Made by a program: the position numbers and the translations under genes. A stretch of DNA of 60,000 nt, from assembly GCF_963678635.1 (NCBI RefSeq), contig NC_087071.1:29564141-29624140 (forward strand), given 5' to 3'. The first letter of the stretch is position 1; each line of letters starts with the position of its first letter. The DNA comes from Symsagittifera roscoffensis. Its lineage: Eukaryota; Xenacoelomorpha; Acoela; Convolutidae. Shown one piece after another: positions 29,264-41,545 of the stretch. The notes below the pieces were generated by a model. The model was not told the DNA's origin. It was given only the letters and a program-made list of their open reading frames with translations, and searched no databases.

Positions 29264-30099
29264 CCCGAGTCGAGATTTTTCACCTAATTTCAAGCAAGAT
29301 TGGAGCGGTTTGAGCGGTTTGAGCGTTTTTTTTAGACAAATACGCTCAAAATCTTGCTTCAAAATGAGCGGTTTGAGCGGTTTTTGAACGGTTTATCTAA
29401 AAAAAACCGCTCAAAAACCGCGCAAGATTTGAACGGTTTTCAGCGGTTTATCTAAAAAAACCGCTCAAAAACGGCGCAAAATTTAATAATAAAAAGTCGA
29501 CCACACAGGGATTCGAACCCGCAATCTTCTGATTCGAAGTCAGACGCCCTATCCGTTAGTCTACGCGGGGGGGGGGGTGGGGTTTTTGAAGTGAAGAGTT
29601 GGTCAAAAATTCTGTTTTTGGGCACTTTTTGGAAAATTACTACATATTGGTCGCCCCTGGATGAACGTGTTCGTTCGAGTTTTGCAGAGAAGAGAAACGT
29701 TGAGTTTGGGACCTCGACCCGGGAAGACCGCTCAAAAACCGCTCAAAAACCGCTGAAATCTTGCTTGAAAAACCGTTCAAAAATCACCGCAAGAAATGAG
29801 CGGTTTTTGAGCGGTTTTTTAAGCAAGATTTGAGCGGTTTGAGCGGTTTTTCCAAAAAACCGCCCAAACAGCCCAAACCGCTCAAACCGCTGAAATCTTG
29901 CTTGAAAAACCGTTCAAAAATCACCGCAAGAAATGAGCGGTTTTTGAGCGGTTTTTTAAATAAGATTTGAGCGGTTTGAGCGGTTTTTCCAAAAAAACCA
30001 CCCAAACCGCCCAAACCGCTCAAACCGCTCAAATCTTGCTGGAAAACCGCTCAAACCGCTCAAATCTTGAGCGCTTTTTGAGAGGGATCTCGACCCGGG
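29264..30099. repeat. Foldback array of GAGCGGTTT-type repeats with terminal CCCGAGTCGAG
   Basis: The element starts with CCCGAGTCGAGATTTTT and ends with the near-inverse CTCGACCCGGG. The interior is made of many GAGCGGTTT / AAACCGCTC units in both orientations, so it can fold extensively. A related block lies at 39555-40040 with the same left end. A tRNA-Arg-like sequence sits inside. It appears to be a nonautonomous mobile repeat. Confidence 0.65.
29498..29570 (-). tRNA. tRNA-Arg(TCG)-like gene, probably a pseudogene
   Basis: The minus strand has a tRNA-like order: D-arm region (CTAACGGATAGGGC), anticodon arm TCTGA-CTTCGAA-TCAGA with anticodon TCG, and T-loop GGTTCGAATCC. A TTTTT run follows as a Pol III terminator. 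The 5' acceptor strand is part of a long C run and does not pair with the 3' side, and the T-stem has mismatches. This suggests a decayed copy carried inside the foldback element. Confidence 0.6.
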
Positions 30100-30104
30100 A
30101 GAAG

Positions 30105-32240
30105 ATGCTCAACATCATAAACAAATACTCGTACGTCAAGATAGCACTTGTATGACAAACCCTGTGAAAATCAATTTTTTGTCAATTCTCGATTAATACT
30201 TAGACCATTTATCCAAAAGTCCTTTTGGTTATAACCCTTATCCCATCAACGCTTTAGAACAGTAAACAGCAGATTTTAAGGAATCAAAACGCTTTAGTTA
30301 TATGATGTATAGTTAACTCAGGCTGTTAACTTTGCATAAAACTGTTGCACTACCAAAGACTCAAGAAGTGGCAGGGAGTCTTGAAGTTGCTGGCAGAAAA
30401 CCCTGATACGAAATAAATAATTGCAAATAATAGTTTCTTCCTTGTCTCAACTCTGATTGGTTAATAAAGTAATTGTCTGCTTACTGACCAGTGTGAATGC
30501 GCAGTTGTCTAAATAATGGTACGTTAAAAAATGTGCATACACATCAAACAGTTATTTCATTTCTCAGTGTGCCCGTTTTTCTTGATAATAGCAGTACTGG
30601 TGAAAGATAATGTTCAGAAAGTATGAATTGGAACTATTCAAGGTTGGAGATAATTACCTATTGATGTTCCCACTTTCATACCATCAATGTCGTTTCTATC
30701 TATGCATGCATCCTGAATTGGCTCAGGTTGACTTGTATAAAGATACCCCACCCAGCCAATGTCGAGTGGTTTTGAGATGCCATATGCATACCCCTCCAAA
30801 GTGAACCGGTACATCACACGACTATTGGCTTTCAGGGGGGTTCGTATCAGATAATATCTAAGCAGTTACATTACTCACAAAAACAACTGTTGGAACAGAT
30901 TAACAACACTGAGTGTCATTTTGAATCGAGCAAAAAATTTTCTATGGTGCTTTCGCCGATAAACGGGTCTGATATTTTACCAACAATTTTTGATTTTAGA
31001 CAGAAAAGGTCAGCTCTCGACAAAAAAACTGTTTGTAACAGAGCTCAAAACGTTCAATAAACGACCGCTCATTAGTTTTTGCAAACAGTTTTCTTGGCTA
31101 AATTACGAAACTTCTGCTTAAATCGAAAGTTCGCGCCAAGTGAACATTAAATTTAATGAGAGCTCGCATCCAGTTTCGATCGTTAGAAATCTATTGTACA
31201 AAAATTTTCAAACAATTTTTTCTACAATTGAGAAAAAATATCATATCCAATCAAAAATCGATTTTGATCTCTCTTTTTCATATCAAATAGTCATCTTTTT
31301 TAGAAAACTTTATTAGATTGAAAAATCCATATCTGTTGTTCGATACAATCAATTTGATTTTAAACGGTTAATTTTTGACCATTTTCTAACATTCATTTAT
31401 TGGGCAATAAAAACAGTTTTAACCATGTTATAAATCATCATAAAGACTTTTATTTGCTCCTTTTGTTCTAGAATTTGCTGTTGAGTTGCTAATATTGTTG
31501 TCTTTTTTTTTTATAAAAATTGGCTCGCGCGAAACTTTGGAAAACATTTATAGCAGTTTGAAAACTCATTCAAATCTAAATAGTTATAACTTTTTTTCTA
31601 GGGAAAGTTTAGCTTAAGATGCAATCTGTTTTATCACCTAAGTATAAGCACACTGTTATAGTTTGTTGATTTTTGGTGTAGTTTTTTATCACTTATCACA
31701 GTAATCTTTCAACTTGTAGGAGGAGGTAAATCTCATCTCTTGTTTTGGGGCTACTTAACCAAGAGGGGCCAAAAGACATCTAACTTTCAAAAGTTTTGTT
31801 ATCTTCAGCACCATTGTAGTTCATAAGAAACAGATAAGATAATTTTGGTGGCAATTGATTAAAAATATTTTAAACACCTAATTTTCGTGCTTAAAATAAT
31901 TATTATCTTCACAAAAAAAATTATTGACTCAAGCTTATATGCGCTTGGATGCGGCGCTATGGTGCATACACAAAACAGTCCCTTACAAGACATTCCCATA
32001 CAAAGGAGTCCGAAACCATTTGAGACTTTTTTCCTGATCTTTTGGCGCTGACAGAATTGATCTACGCTTTCAAAAATCAAACATGAGCGTGATTAGAGAT
32101 CAGAGATTCAAAAATTGAACAACAAGTCAGATAAAAATCAAAGGCTTCATGGTATATTTATTAAAGCGTTAGACTCAAACTCTACAGATCAAAGGATCTA
32201 AAATACTGAGAAGGCAACAATAAGTTGATTTTTTTTTGTC
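30105..32240. other. Intergenic DNA, nothing recognised
   Basis: AT-rich, with only short ORFs and no recognised repeat or RNA gene. Confidence 0.35.
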
Positions 32241-32247
32241 GAGCAGC

Positions 32248-32690
32248 AGAGCGTAAACAAAAGGAACAAGACTGCTCGTATTAGAACGAAGCCTTGAATG
32301 TTTTGACTGCCTTTTAGGGTATATGAAGCAGTAATAACATGAAAAATTTAAATTAAAAAAAAATGAAACAAATTTCGTTAAAAAAATTTGAGATTTTTTT
32401 GTGAAAAACTTCCCCCACACGCCATATAAAGTACAAAGTGATAAATTCCGCTTCTAGTAACAAATCAATTATGGGAAAGAAATTGCTTCAACCAATTTGG
32501 AACGATTTCTAAGACAGGTTAACTCACCGCATACGCGTTAATAGCGCGAAATATATCGCGCGTTAATTGTCCCAAATTGGCCAAAATGGCAATCTTTAAA
32601 CCCCCATAATTTTACGAAAAATGATCACAGGTGAAATATCTTTTCAAATTTAGGCTCGCATATTATTTTTTTTCTTAAGTGGCCGATTCT
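32248..32690 (-). repeat. Dispersed repeat family, copy 2 (inverted)
   Basis: The reverse complement matches 37500-37975 at several blocks, including the CACTTTGTACTTT block and a GAGCAGTCTTGTT block. It also matches 23220-23480 at CCAAATTGGCCAAAATGGC. Diverged and noncoding. Confidence 0.5.
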
Positions 32691-32699
32691 GTTATCTAG

Positions 32700-33465
32700 T
32701 TTGTTCTAACTTCTCTGCTATACTACCAATTGTTATCCGAATTAGTTGGAAACAAAATGTGTTTAATCCGAGAAAAATTTTTTCATCAGCGTCTGGAACA
32801 ATTATCACATCGATCAATGAGACTGTTTTTTGGAATACTTTTTGAGACTGTTTTGTATGGGACTATTTTTTGTACTTTGCTAATATTTTTCGGACTGTTT
32901 TTTATTGGTATGTTTTGTATGGGAGACTGTTTTGTACAGATACGGGCGCTTGGTTCACTTGATTTGAAGCCTTTAATTTCAGCCAATCAGAAACTTTTTG
33001 AAGCTGGTTTCAATTCTTAAATCCTCTCATAACCCCCTCATAACCGAATAGCTTGTGAACCTTTTTCAGTCATCCAACTATGAAAATTTAGTAAAAGCGC
33101 CGCCTTCACTGCCATATATTCTAAATTTGAGAAAAAGCGTGTACCAAAAAAACGCCGTTTTTGGCTCAACCTTCCAAAAAAAATAATGATTTGGCCTGTA
33201 AGGTCGGGTCGGTCGACTTTACAATCTCATTTTCTGGTATCTACGGATCCGCCTCTATATACAAACTCTTCATTAGCGAATTCATTAAAAATCGGGTACA
33301 AATTATTGATATGATTGCAGACATAAATAAAAACAAGTTTTTATTACGTTTGCTCTTCTACAGCAATTTTTGCAGATATAAGGGTAACACTACTCTGGAA
33401 AACGAAAAAAAAATATTTGCATTTATTTTTATTTCAGTGTGATTCCACAATTTGCGTGGGTACGG
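32700..33465. other. Intergenic DNA
   Basis: A 96-codon plus-strand ORF at 32730-33020 is hydrophobic and built from repeated TTTTGTATGGGA-like words. I judge it chance. Nothing else seen. Confidence 0.3.
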
Positions 33466-33470
33466 TTGCT

Positions 33471-33987
33471 AACCGCGCAGAGCGCCCATGGATCATAATC
33501 GATTATATTGTCATAATCTGGTCAGTATCTACAAACTTACAAAATAATCGATTATAATTCAAAAAAAAGAGTAAAATCATAAATTTTAAAGTCAATATAA
33601 TTCCTTATAATCAATTATAATCCCATAAAAATAGTTTATATTCTTCATATTATTTATTCCACTGTAATCAATTATGAACGATTATAATCGAAAATAATGG
33701 ATTTCTGCGAGACGTTAATTTTTCAAAGTTATCTCATTTCCTGTTTAGTGCAGTTGCTACTTACGTTTCATAAAATGTTACATTTCACATAAAATTTTAT
33801 ATGTTTTCTTTTGTCTGATATATTCTGTTTGAATTCCTCTGATATATTCTGATTTCCTGCAAAGTTAACAAATGGGTCACGTTTTCAAAAATAATCGATT
33901 AAAGTGGAATCATAATCGAGTTCGTGGTCTGAATTTTACATCTGTAATCGATTATAATCGAGCAGAGTCCATGGGCTCTCGGTGCGG
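33471..33987. repeat. MITE-like element rich in AATCGATTATAATCG
   Basis: The ends carry imperfect inverted repeats centred on GAGC-CCATGG (left AGCGCCCATGG, right CCATGGGCTCT). The interior has at least six copies of TAATCGATTATAATCG-like palindromes. No coding capacity. Confidence 0.5.
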
Positions 33988-33989
33988 GC

Positions 33990-34375
33990 AGCTCAAAAAA
34001 ATCGAGACATTGATTTGCAGTTTCATGATTTAAACAACGCTTTGTTAACTGCTTGTAAGCAATTCATTCGTCAGAAGGTACGAAAGAACTTATTCTACGA
34101 CAGAGTTGAAGATACGCGTTTTATTCGTTTCCTCGAAATCTTAACGTTCCGGCAATCCACAATGTCCATGCATCCAATCGGAGGCTTGTATCTAGTGTCA
34201 AATGTTTGAAAAAACTATAAGAAATCTTAGCGGCTTGTCCACGACAATTAATTTACCTTGGTGAAAAAAAACTTTCGTCGATTATAATAATTAACTTGTG
34301 CCAAACATTTTTGTTCGGGTTTTTAATTAATTATCTGTTTTTTGGTCTGTTTTTTGGTCCTATATCTTCTTAAAG
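33990..34375. other. Intergenic DNA, nothing recognised
   Basis: No supported feature. A short plus-strand ORF here has no recognisable domain. Confidence 0.3.
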
Positions 34376-34379
34376 ACCC

Positions 34380-34570
34380 TCTCCAGTTCACCTTCCCCCC
34401 ACCCCAGTTTGCTTTACCCCCAAGCCCTGTTTACCCGCTGCCAATTTGCCAGTTTATCCCCCCCCCCCCTGTTTAACCCCCCCAGCCCCCCGGTTTAACC
34501 CCCCCACCCAGTTTACCATCCCTCCCTCCTTAGTTGGGGAAGGTACCCTCCCTCCTTATGTGAGGTAGAG
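34380..34570. repeat. C-rich low-complexity tract
   Basis: Repeated CCCCC runs alternate with GTTTAC-like spacers, ending in CCTCCCTCC. The minus strand could form G-quadruplexes. It stands out in otherwise AT-rich DNA. Confidence 0.6.
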
Positions 34571-34574
34571 AGGA

Positions 34575-36820
34575 GGGTAAAAAGAGCCGCTAATTGTAAC
34601 AACTGTTGCTGTTTAGATTTCTCTGGCTTTTTAAAAGTCTTTTTTTTTACAGTGATCAATCTGAATCGTTTTTGACTTGTTGTTGCTAATTTACTCTACG
34701 TGACAACCCTCATCCTCTTGCCGAAGAATGCAGATTGTTGAAAAAACGTGCTCATTTTTTCAAAAGTTGCTTGAAATAAACAGTTTTTTTTCTTCGGGTT
34801 TTTTGAGAACGAAATTTGTCTTCAGGGTTCTTTGAGAACGCACGGAAAATAAGTTGGTTCAATTTTAAATAACATCAACATAGTTTTTGATTTGTTAAAT
34901 AAAAATCCGCCCTTCGAGAAAAATACTTTATAAATATGTTTTTTTTTCTGATCAATATCTGGTTGTGTTTGCAGTTTGCTGTTAATTAATAATTATGAGG
35001 AAGCCTTCGACCTGTGTTTATGAGAATTGGCGGATAAAGAAAGTTCGCATAATTTCCAAACAGCAGTTTTAAAAATATGTCTATTTTAAGCAGATACATA
35101 AGACAAGTTGGCCTATAATTGGGGTTTCTTCGGTTATTTCACGCTCTTAAAAGATTAATCAAACAAGAAACATTTTTTTTGCGAATCTGGATTTTTTTCA
35201 AAATCATTTTCTCTTGATTTTACCTTAGGGGAGCCAAAGCAGTTATTTAAGTTGAAAAAGTTTCTTCAGTCCAGGTACTTAGAATATATTTTTTTCGAAA
35301 ATGAGTTTTATTACAAACGCGACAAAAGTTCAAAATTTATATATATTTTTCATTTTGACATCGATTTTTGTCTCTTCTAGTTCAGAAAAGTTGCACAAAA
35401 ATGAGTCCAAATGAGTTCTCTCATGTTATTTTTTTTCTTTTAAAATTTGGGGTTCATTGCAAGTTCAAAATTACCCGAAAAACATCTCTGTGAAACATAT
35501 TTAGAGCTGTTTTAAAAGTTTTTTGTTTCGCAGTAAGCAAAAACACTTCATGGTGTATCTGTTTAAGCAAACCAATAATCGATATTCAAGCAAGAATTAT
35601 CCATCCGAAAGGTTTGACAAAAGACTCCAGTTTTTCACTAGTTCTGACTCTTGACATTTTTAATGATGGAGTGACCGAAAGAAGGAAAAATTTCGAGTAA
35701 ACAGAATCTTACGAAAACCGTAACAATCTTCTAATCGCTGAACGAAATTAACAGAAAACCGAAAATTTTTTTTACAAGAGACTGCGAAAACTACTGTTCC
35801 AGTGGACTGGCGATGGGCGCCTTCAGCTATTCGAAGGTTCATACACAGATCATGTTTCGGTTCTGGTAGCCTCGCAACATGTGCCCGTCTGATTCCAATT
35901 TTTTGAAGGATTTTTGTTCTGTCATTTTAAAAGTTACAGCTCTAAACTTAAGTACTTTCGTTGAGGCAACTGCAACTCTTGATTGCTTAGTTCTGATAGG
36001 TTGTCTATAATTCAAACCTATTAAAATCAAAAAAATATTGCTGTAGACTTTTTTTCGGAGTTTTGCTGAGAATTTTAATTTCGGTCCATGGCGATAAAGC
36101 AGTACCTAACAAGAAATTAAATAAAAGAAGTTCCAAAGATAGAAAAAATTAAACTCTATAGAAAACTATTTGAGTTGAACCCGAGTACTTATTAACTACT
36201 TTTAATAAATTTCTTGATAGATTCTGCTGACCTCAATAGACCAAAAGCATTTTCAAGAAAAACATTTTTTAATCGCAACACAACTTTGATTAAATAATAA
36301 TTTGTTTTATCAATGAGCCGAATGTTCTTCGATCAGATAAAGTCGCACAGCAAAGAAAAAACGGAAAAATGTTAAAAGTTGACAAAAAATATCCTAGAAT
36401 CGGCCCATGCAAACAATAACCAATCCCCCCTCGCAGAAATTATTCCAAGTTAATCAATGTTAACCTATAATTCCAATGAGATCATTGCAAAATAGAGCAT
36501 TATTGATGGTTGTTGAAACACTAAAATTGACCATCCTCAGAAAAACAAGCCGAATATTTTCATTAATTTTACTGGAAAATTTGGAATACTTTCATTTGAA
36601 AACTATAAAAAAAGGGAAGGTACTGATAAACAAACAAAACGCTAATGCAAAAGGAAAAGCTTTAGTTCCTGAAAAATGCTATTTTTGTTCGGACTCTCAA
36701 ATTGATGTATTGCAGACAAATATTGACTTTTCAATTAGCTATTTTCGACAGAACATTTAATTCAATCTGAGAAATGGTGTACTATAAAAGCATAAATACA
36801 ATCGAAATTGGGTTTATTTT
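34575..36820. other. Intergenic DNA, nothing recognised
   Basis: AT-rich, short ORFs only. No gene or repeat family supported. Confidence 0.35.
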
Positions 36821-36822
36821 TC

Positions 36823-37104
36823 GGTTATGCCCCCTGAATGGATATGTTTGGTAATTCAAATTTCGAGTTCAAATTGAAAGCGCGAAAGCAAGTGAAACAA
36901 ACAATTTATTACCACTCGCGTGCAATTAGCAGCTGCTCGATTAGGAAACTTAGTGATAAATTTGCCATATACTTTTGTTTCCATATTGAGCAGCTACTAA
37001 TTGCACGCCAGCGGTTTTTAATTACTTGTTTCACTCGTTTTCGCGCTTTCAATTTCAAGTCGCAATTTAGTTTGCCAATCTTATACATTTAGGAGGGTAT
37101 AACC
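36823..37104. repeat. 282-bp near-complete palindrome (foldback element)
   Basis: Almost the whole unit is an inverted repeat. Arms of about 125 nt, roughly 80 percent identical, flank a short loop. The arms contain TTGAAAGCGCGAAA and GTGCAATTAG blocks in both orientations. The ends are GGTTATRCCC-like and inverse. Transcription would give a long hairpin RNA. Confidence 0.7.
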
Positions 37105-37499
37105 AAAAAAAAAACGAATTTGAACTCCTTTGAATACTATGATTGAAAGTTAAAAAACTTTGGCGCAAAGCATTTATTCGTTGTTAAGCGTTTACGGTCA
37201 CTTCAACCATTTCAAATCAAACTGATTCAAGCTATTCAATTTATCGATACATTACTACATGCAAAGTAGATCACTTGTAGCTTGAGTGGTGAAATACAAA
37301 ACAAACTGTTTTGAAGTATTTTTGAAGCGAGAAATTTTGTTAGATTTGTTGGACAATTTTCTCGGGAAAAGTAAATTGATGAGATCAACGAGTAACATTT
37401 TTTGTCAAAACGGATATGTTTTTTTTGAGAACAATAATAAATAGAACTGGAAGTTTGATGCTATTGTTCCTACTATTAATGAAGAAAATGAAAGAACTC

Positions 37500-37975
37500 T
37501 CGTTTTTGCGGCGGTTTTGTTTCTCCAGACAAACGTCGAATTTTTGATAAGCAAATTGACGAAATATTTTGTTCCATCAATCGAAAAGTATTGTTGTCTT
37601 GAGCTCGACTATATTTCCATTGAAATTTTTTCGTGAAGCCATGGGTGCTTAAAGATTGCCAATTTGGCCAACTTTGTGAAAATTAAGCTCAATAAACTTC
37701 GCACTAAGTATGCGTAGGTGGAAATTAAGTCCGTCATGAAAATCTTTTTGAATTGAACTGATTCGAGCAAATTGGTCTATTTAAAACTTCGCTATAGAAA
37801 AAAATATATCACTTTGTACTTTGAATGACGTGTGGGGAGACGGTTATCGAAAAAATTAGTTTTTTTTTCGTACTTGTAACCCATTTTCTAAAAGCAAACT
37901 CTACTCCACAGACCTTAAAAAGTAATTGGAATATTCAGGGCTTTGCGCTGATGCGAGCAGTCTTGTTTTAACTAA
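37500..37975 (+). repeat. Dispersed repeat family, copy 3
   Basis: Matches the reverse complement of 32248-32690 and, in part, 23220-23480 in direct orientation. Noncoding. Confidence 0.5.
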
Positions 37976-37979
37976 AACT

Positions 37980-39420
37980 CAAGCAACCAATATTTGTAAC
38001 TTATTACGGGACAAGTAGTTTGGGTCCTTATATTGGGTGGATTCTAACCTTGGTGCATATTCCTTTCCGACGATTTGACTATCGAGTAATTTTTCTGCTT
38101 GAGCAGCGTGTGAAATCTGGAGCACTTTAGTCGATGCTACAAATGAATCACACGGCTGAAAATCAAGACTCTTGGCCATATCTAAACAGCAGTTTTTTTT
38201 TTCTTTTCAGAAATCCTAAAAGCCGGAACACGAAATGATGCATTTTTTAGACAAACACGACAAAATTACATACAACTGACTTTTCTAGTCTGGATAAATT
38301 TAGATAAATGTGAGATCGGCTGCCTTTTTCCTGGAAAATTATCTCTTATATCTCCATCCATTGTTGTAAAAGTAGCTGTTCGCAACATCTGCTGCCAAAA
38401 TTGGGGTAAACTTCAGTAAAAACGATAATTCTGATAGGTCCAACTTTTAGGTGGAAGTTAGAAAACTAGGTCAGCACCTAACCAACACAATACCCCCCCC
38501 CCCCCCCTTTGAGTATCTAGTCAGTTGCTCTCACCACTCGCTCAGAGCACGGGTTAAAAAATTTTCTTAAAAAGTTCCTTAGGTACAATTTTAGGCTCGG
38601 CCAGCCAAAACTGGTTCTCTTGAAATAGTACCAAAGAGGAAAAGAGTATACCTTTTAACGTGTATCCCACCACTAACTCCACTACTGATTAGAAATATTT
38701 ATCAACCCGGGAAAATAACTCTGGTAAAAAAGAAAAGTCCCTGTTTTTTGAGCGGCCCTCCTTTTGAATACAAACCTTTTTTTGCGGGAGGTGCAGCGGG
38801 TATAATTGGAAAAGCCTCAGATTTGCCAGAAGATAATTTAAAAAACGGTTACCTTCAATCGTTTTTTGTCAATAAATTTGCTGAAGAAGGTTCAAAATTA
38901 AGTGAAGCTATTAATTGCTTATAATTTTTAATCGATACAAACAAAAAAGAGGTGTGCCACATATCAATTGAAATTACATGCTAATTGGTGTTAGTTTGAG
39001 CTCACTAAATGCAAATCGAAATACAAACCCTCTTGCGTTTACTTGAGTTTGCCCTATTTTTCTGTTTTCAGTCATCTGCTAATTTTTAATTTTTTCTAGA
39101 AAAACAGCCTGTTGACTATAATCAGGCAATAGCATACATTTTTGCTATTCAAACCTAAGGCCAATCGTTATAAATCCAGTTCGACCTTATGTTTCGACCC
39201 ATTGCGACTCAGTTTGAACTTCAATTCCCGCTACTATCGATTTTGGTCAAAAAATGACATCTGGTTTGACCACTTTGGTCGAAACAAAAAGTCGAAAAAT
39301 TCATCCGGGTTACGCTATAAAATATATGCTTCCGTTTGGGAGGAGGGGGAGAGAAAAACATCTAATTACTTAGAGGAAGGTCTCTTTTCTAACCTACTAA
39401 AATCGCTGTCGCTTTTTTGG
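37980..39420. other. Intergenic DNA
   Basis: Contains a C homopolymer near 38492-38507. No supported gene. Confidence 0.35.
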
Positions 39421-39426
39421 CCTTAC

Positions 39427-39552
39427 TGAGTTATGACCTAATGGTTATACTCATAGAGTAATTTCAGATAACGTACACCGTCTGCTCGTCCCGCTATCTT
39501 ATTTTCGGCCGCATAGATTCGTGCAACATATTAGTCTAATACCGATCTTAAA
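39427..39552 (-). repeat. Truncated LTR (left end of composite)
   Basis: Matches the first part of the other LTR copies, including GTCTGCTCGTC, and then stops at the foldback repeat that follows. Confidence 0.7.
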
Positions 39553-39554
39553 CT

Positions 39555-40040
39555 CCCGAGTCGAGATTTTTTACCTAATTTGAAGCATGATTTGAGCGGT
39601 TTGAGCAGTCTGTTTAGACAATTACGCTCAAAATCTTGCTTCAAAATGAGCGGTTTGAGCGGTTTTCGAACGGTTTATCTAAAAAAACCGCGCAATATTT
39701 GAGCGGTTTTTGAGCGGTTTATCTAGAAAAACCGCTCAAGTCCGTTCAAATCTTGCGCGGTTTTTGAGCGGTTTTTTAGATAAACCGCTCAAAACCGTTC
39801 AAATCTTGCGCGGTTTTTGAGCGGTTTTTTTAGATAAACCGTTCAAAAACCGCTCAAACCGCTCATTTTGAAGCAAGATTTTGAGCGTAATTGTCTTAAA
39901 AAAACCGCTCGAACCGCTCAAGTCTTGAGCGGTTTTTGAGCGTTTTTTTAAACCGCTCAAAAGCCGCTCAAACCGCTCATTTTGAAGCAAGATTTTGAGC
40001 GTAATTGTCTAAAAAAACCGCTCAAACCACTCGAATCTTA
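39555..40040. repeat. Second GAGCGGTTT-type foldback array
   Basis: Begins with CCCGAGTCGAGATTTTT as at 29264 and consists of GAGCGGTTT / AAACCGCTC units in both orientations. It lacks the terminal inverse and the tRNA-like insert. It lies directly at the break of the LTR fragment. Confidence 0.65.
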
Positions 40041-40246
40041 TATATTTGCCAATGGTTATTTTGCTCGAGCATTAAAAAAAAAGTCGCTCACGTTGTTTCT
40101 GGTCAAGACATCGAAAAAAAATCTTGCTTGATTTGAGAACGGTTAAGCACGTTTTTGAATTGTAGATAGTATTTCAACTGCATCTTAGCGCATTTGACCA
40201 AAAATGCTTATCCTACAATTTCCAAATATAAAAAAATGCTTGTCCT

Positions 40247-41294
40247 ACCTAATCTTACTTAGGGGTTGTGATTTGTGATCAAGGGTTGGAGTAGTAAATC
40301 GATCCACAGGGTTCAGGTATAATTAGAACGCAAGTAGTTCGTTAGATACTATTTTATGACTTACTAAGTTTAATTGTTTTAACCTGGGTCATCCAAATGA
40401 AGGATGAGTAACAGATGTTCTTCAGTGTTTATCCTAATTAAAACGGTAAGTTTTTTTTAAAAAAATATACTTTAATTTTGGGTCTTTGATAAGTGTTGGG
40501 TAGTGAATCGACGTTTGAGGTCGTTAGAAACTAATTAAATATGGAGGGGGAGAACAAAATTGTTCTATTTGATCCAAGAATAGGCCTTGATGATCAGAGA
40601 TTTAGATATTTAAAAATTTTAAAATTTATATATAGTTTAAATTAAAGATCCAAGGGAAGCCTTGATGATCTGTTATTTAAATAAAACTAATTTAAGTGAA
40701 AGCAAGGATAAGCTTAGATAGTTTAAAATTAGAGAGTTTTAGTTTTGAAGATTGTTAGTTTTTGAAATTTGCTCTTATGTTTTAGGTGATAAAGCTGGGA
40801 TGATGAGATGATTTATACTAACTAATTTTTGCATCTTTATATTCAAAAAACAATTGTTCAAGTTGTTATTTAATTTACAGCTGACTTAGGGAAAACGACA
40901 GGTGTTGTTTTTATCAATCGTTATTGGAAAAATAATAGGTTTAGCGCCATGAAAGGTCATTGAAGATAGTTCTTCAAATATTATATCAGTAAATGAAAGT
41001 TTAAATTTACTGCTGATAGTATTCTAAATACAAAAGTTTATCTTGTTTTTGTCGTGCTATAATGAAATCAATTATTAGACTTCTTCCTAGTCGTATGTCG
41101 TTTCTTGTTTGACGTCTTCTTCCAAAACCGGGTAGTTCTCGTGTTGTTCGGAATATTGGATCTGATCTATTGAAACGTAGAGACATATCTATTAAGTTTT
41201 TGTCATATAACATTTTTATGAAATGTTGTATTTGTCTAATTCTAATCTAATTTCTGTCTAAATCTAGGTTAGTTAAGGTCTGTTCGAGAATTTT
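40247..41294 (-). other. Second copy of the retroelement leader
   Basis: Colinear with 15907-17148 of the large element, including the GGGTTGG repeats, the hairpins at 40571-40595 and 40647-40670, and the leader ORF. No gag follows on its left, so it is cut off. Confidence 0.7.
41007..41213 (-). CDS. Leader ORF, second copy (68 aa)
   Basis: Homolog of the 77-aa leader ORF at 16840-17073. It starts MLYDKNLIDMSLR and keeps PIFRT, RELPG and GRR. Changes are mostly conservative, while its surroundings have diverged and the rest of this element is dead. The C-terminal part differs. Function unknown. Confidence 0.45.
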   Translation of the reverse strand: MLYDKNLIDMSLRFNRSDPIFRTTRELPGFGRRRQTRNDIRLGRSLIIDFIIARQKQDKLLYLEYYQQ

Positions 41295-41304
41295 GGTCGC
41301 ACCA
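41295..41304 (-). promoter_or_regulatory. Primer-binding site, second copy
   Basis: Identical ten bases to 17149-17158, again two bases from the LTR edge. Confidence 0.65.
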
Positions 41305-41306
41305 GA

Positions 41307-41545
41307 TGAGTTACGTTTTAGGTACTATACTCACAGAGTTATTTCAGATAAGGTACACCGTCTGCTCGTCAAGCTCTCTTATTTTCGGCAGGATAGATTC
41401 GTGCAACTTCTTAGTCTAATACCAATCTGAATCTTACTCTTGTATGTCCTAGTCTCAATAGATCTAGTGTATACTGGTTTATGCGAATTAGATCTTGGAG
41501 TTTATCCAGAAGGAGCACAACTGGATTCAAATGATGTAGTTTCTT
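41307..41545 (-). repeat. Internal LTR copy, truncated
   Basis: Follows the other LTRs to about 41535. The palindrome and U3 end are lost, joined to sequence of the next internal region. Confidence 0.65.

Noticed and set aside
32730-33020. Hydrophobic 96-aa ORF
   Set aside because: Built from repeated TTTTGTATGGGA-like words; no coding signature.
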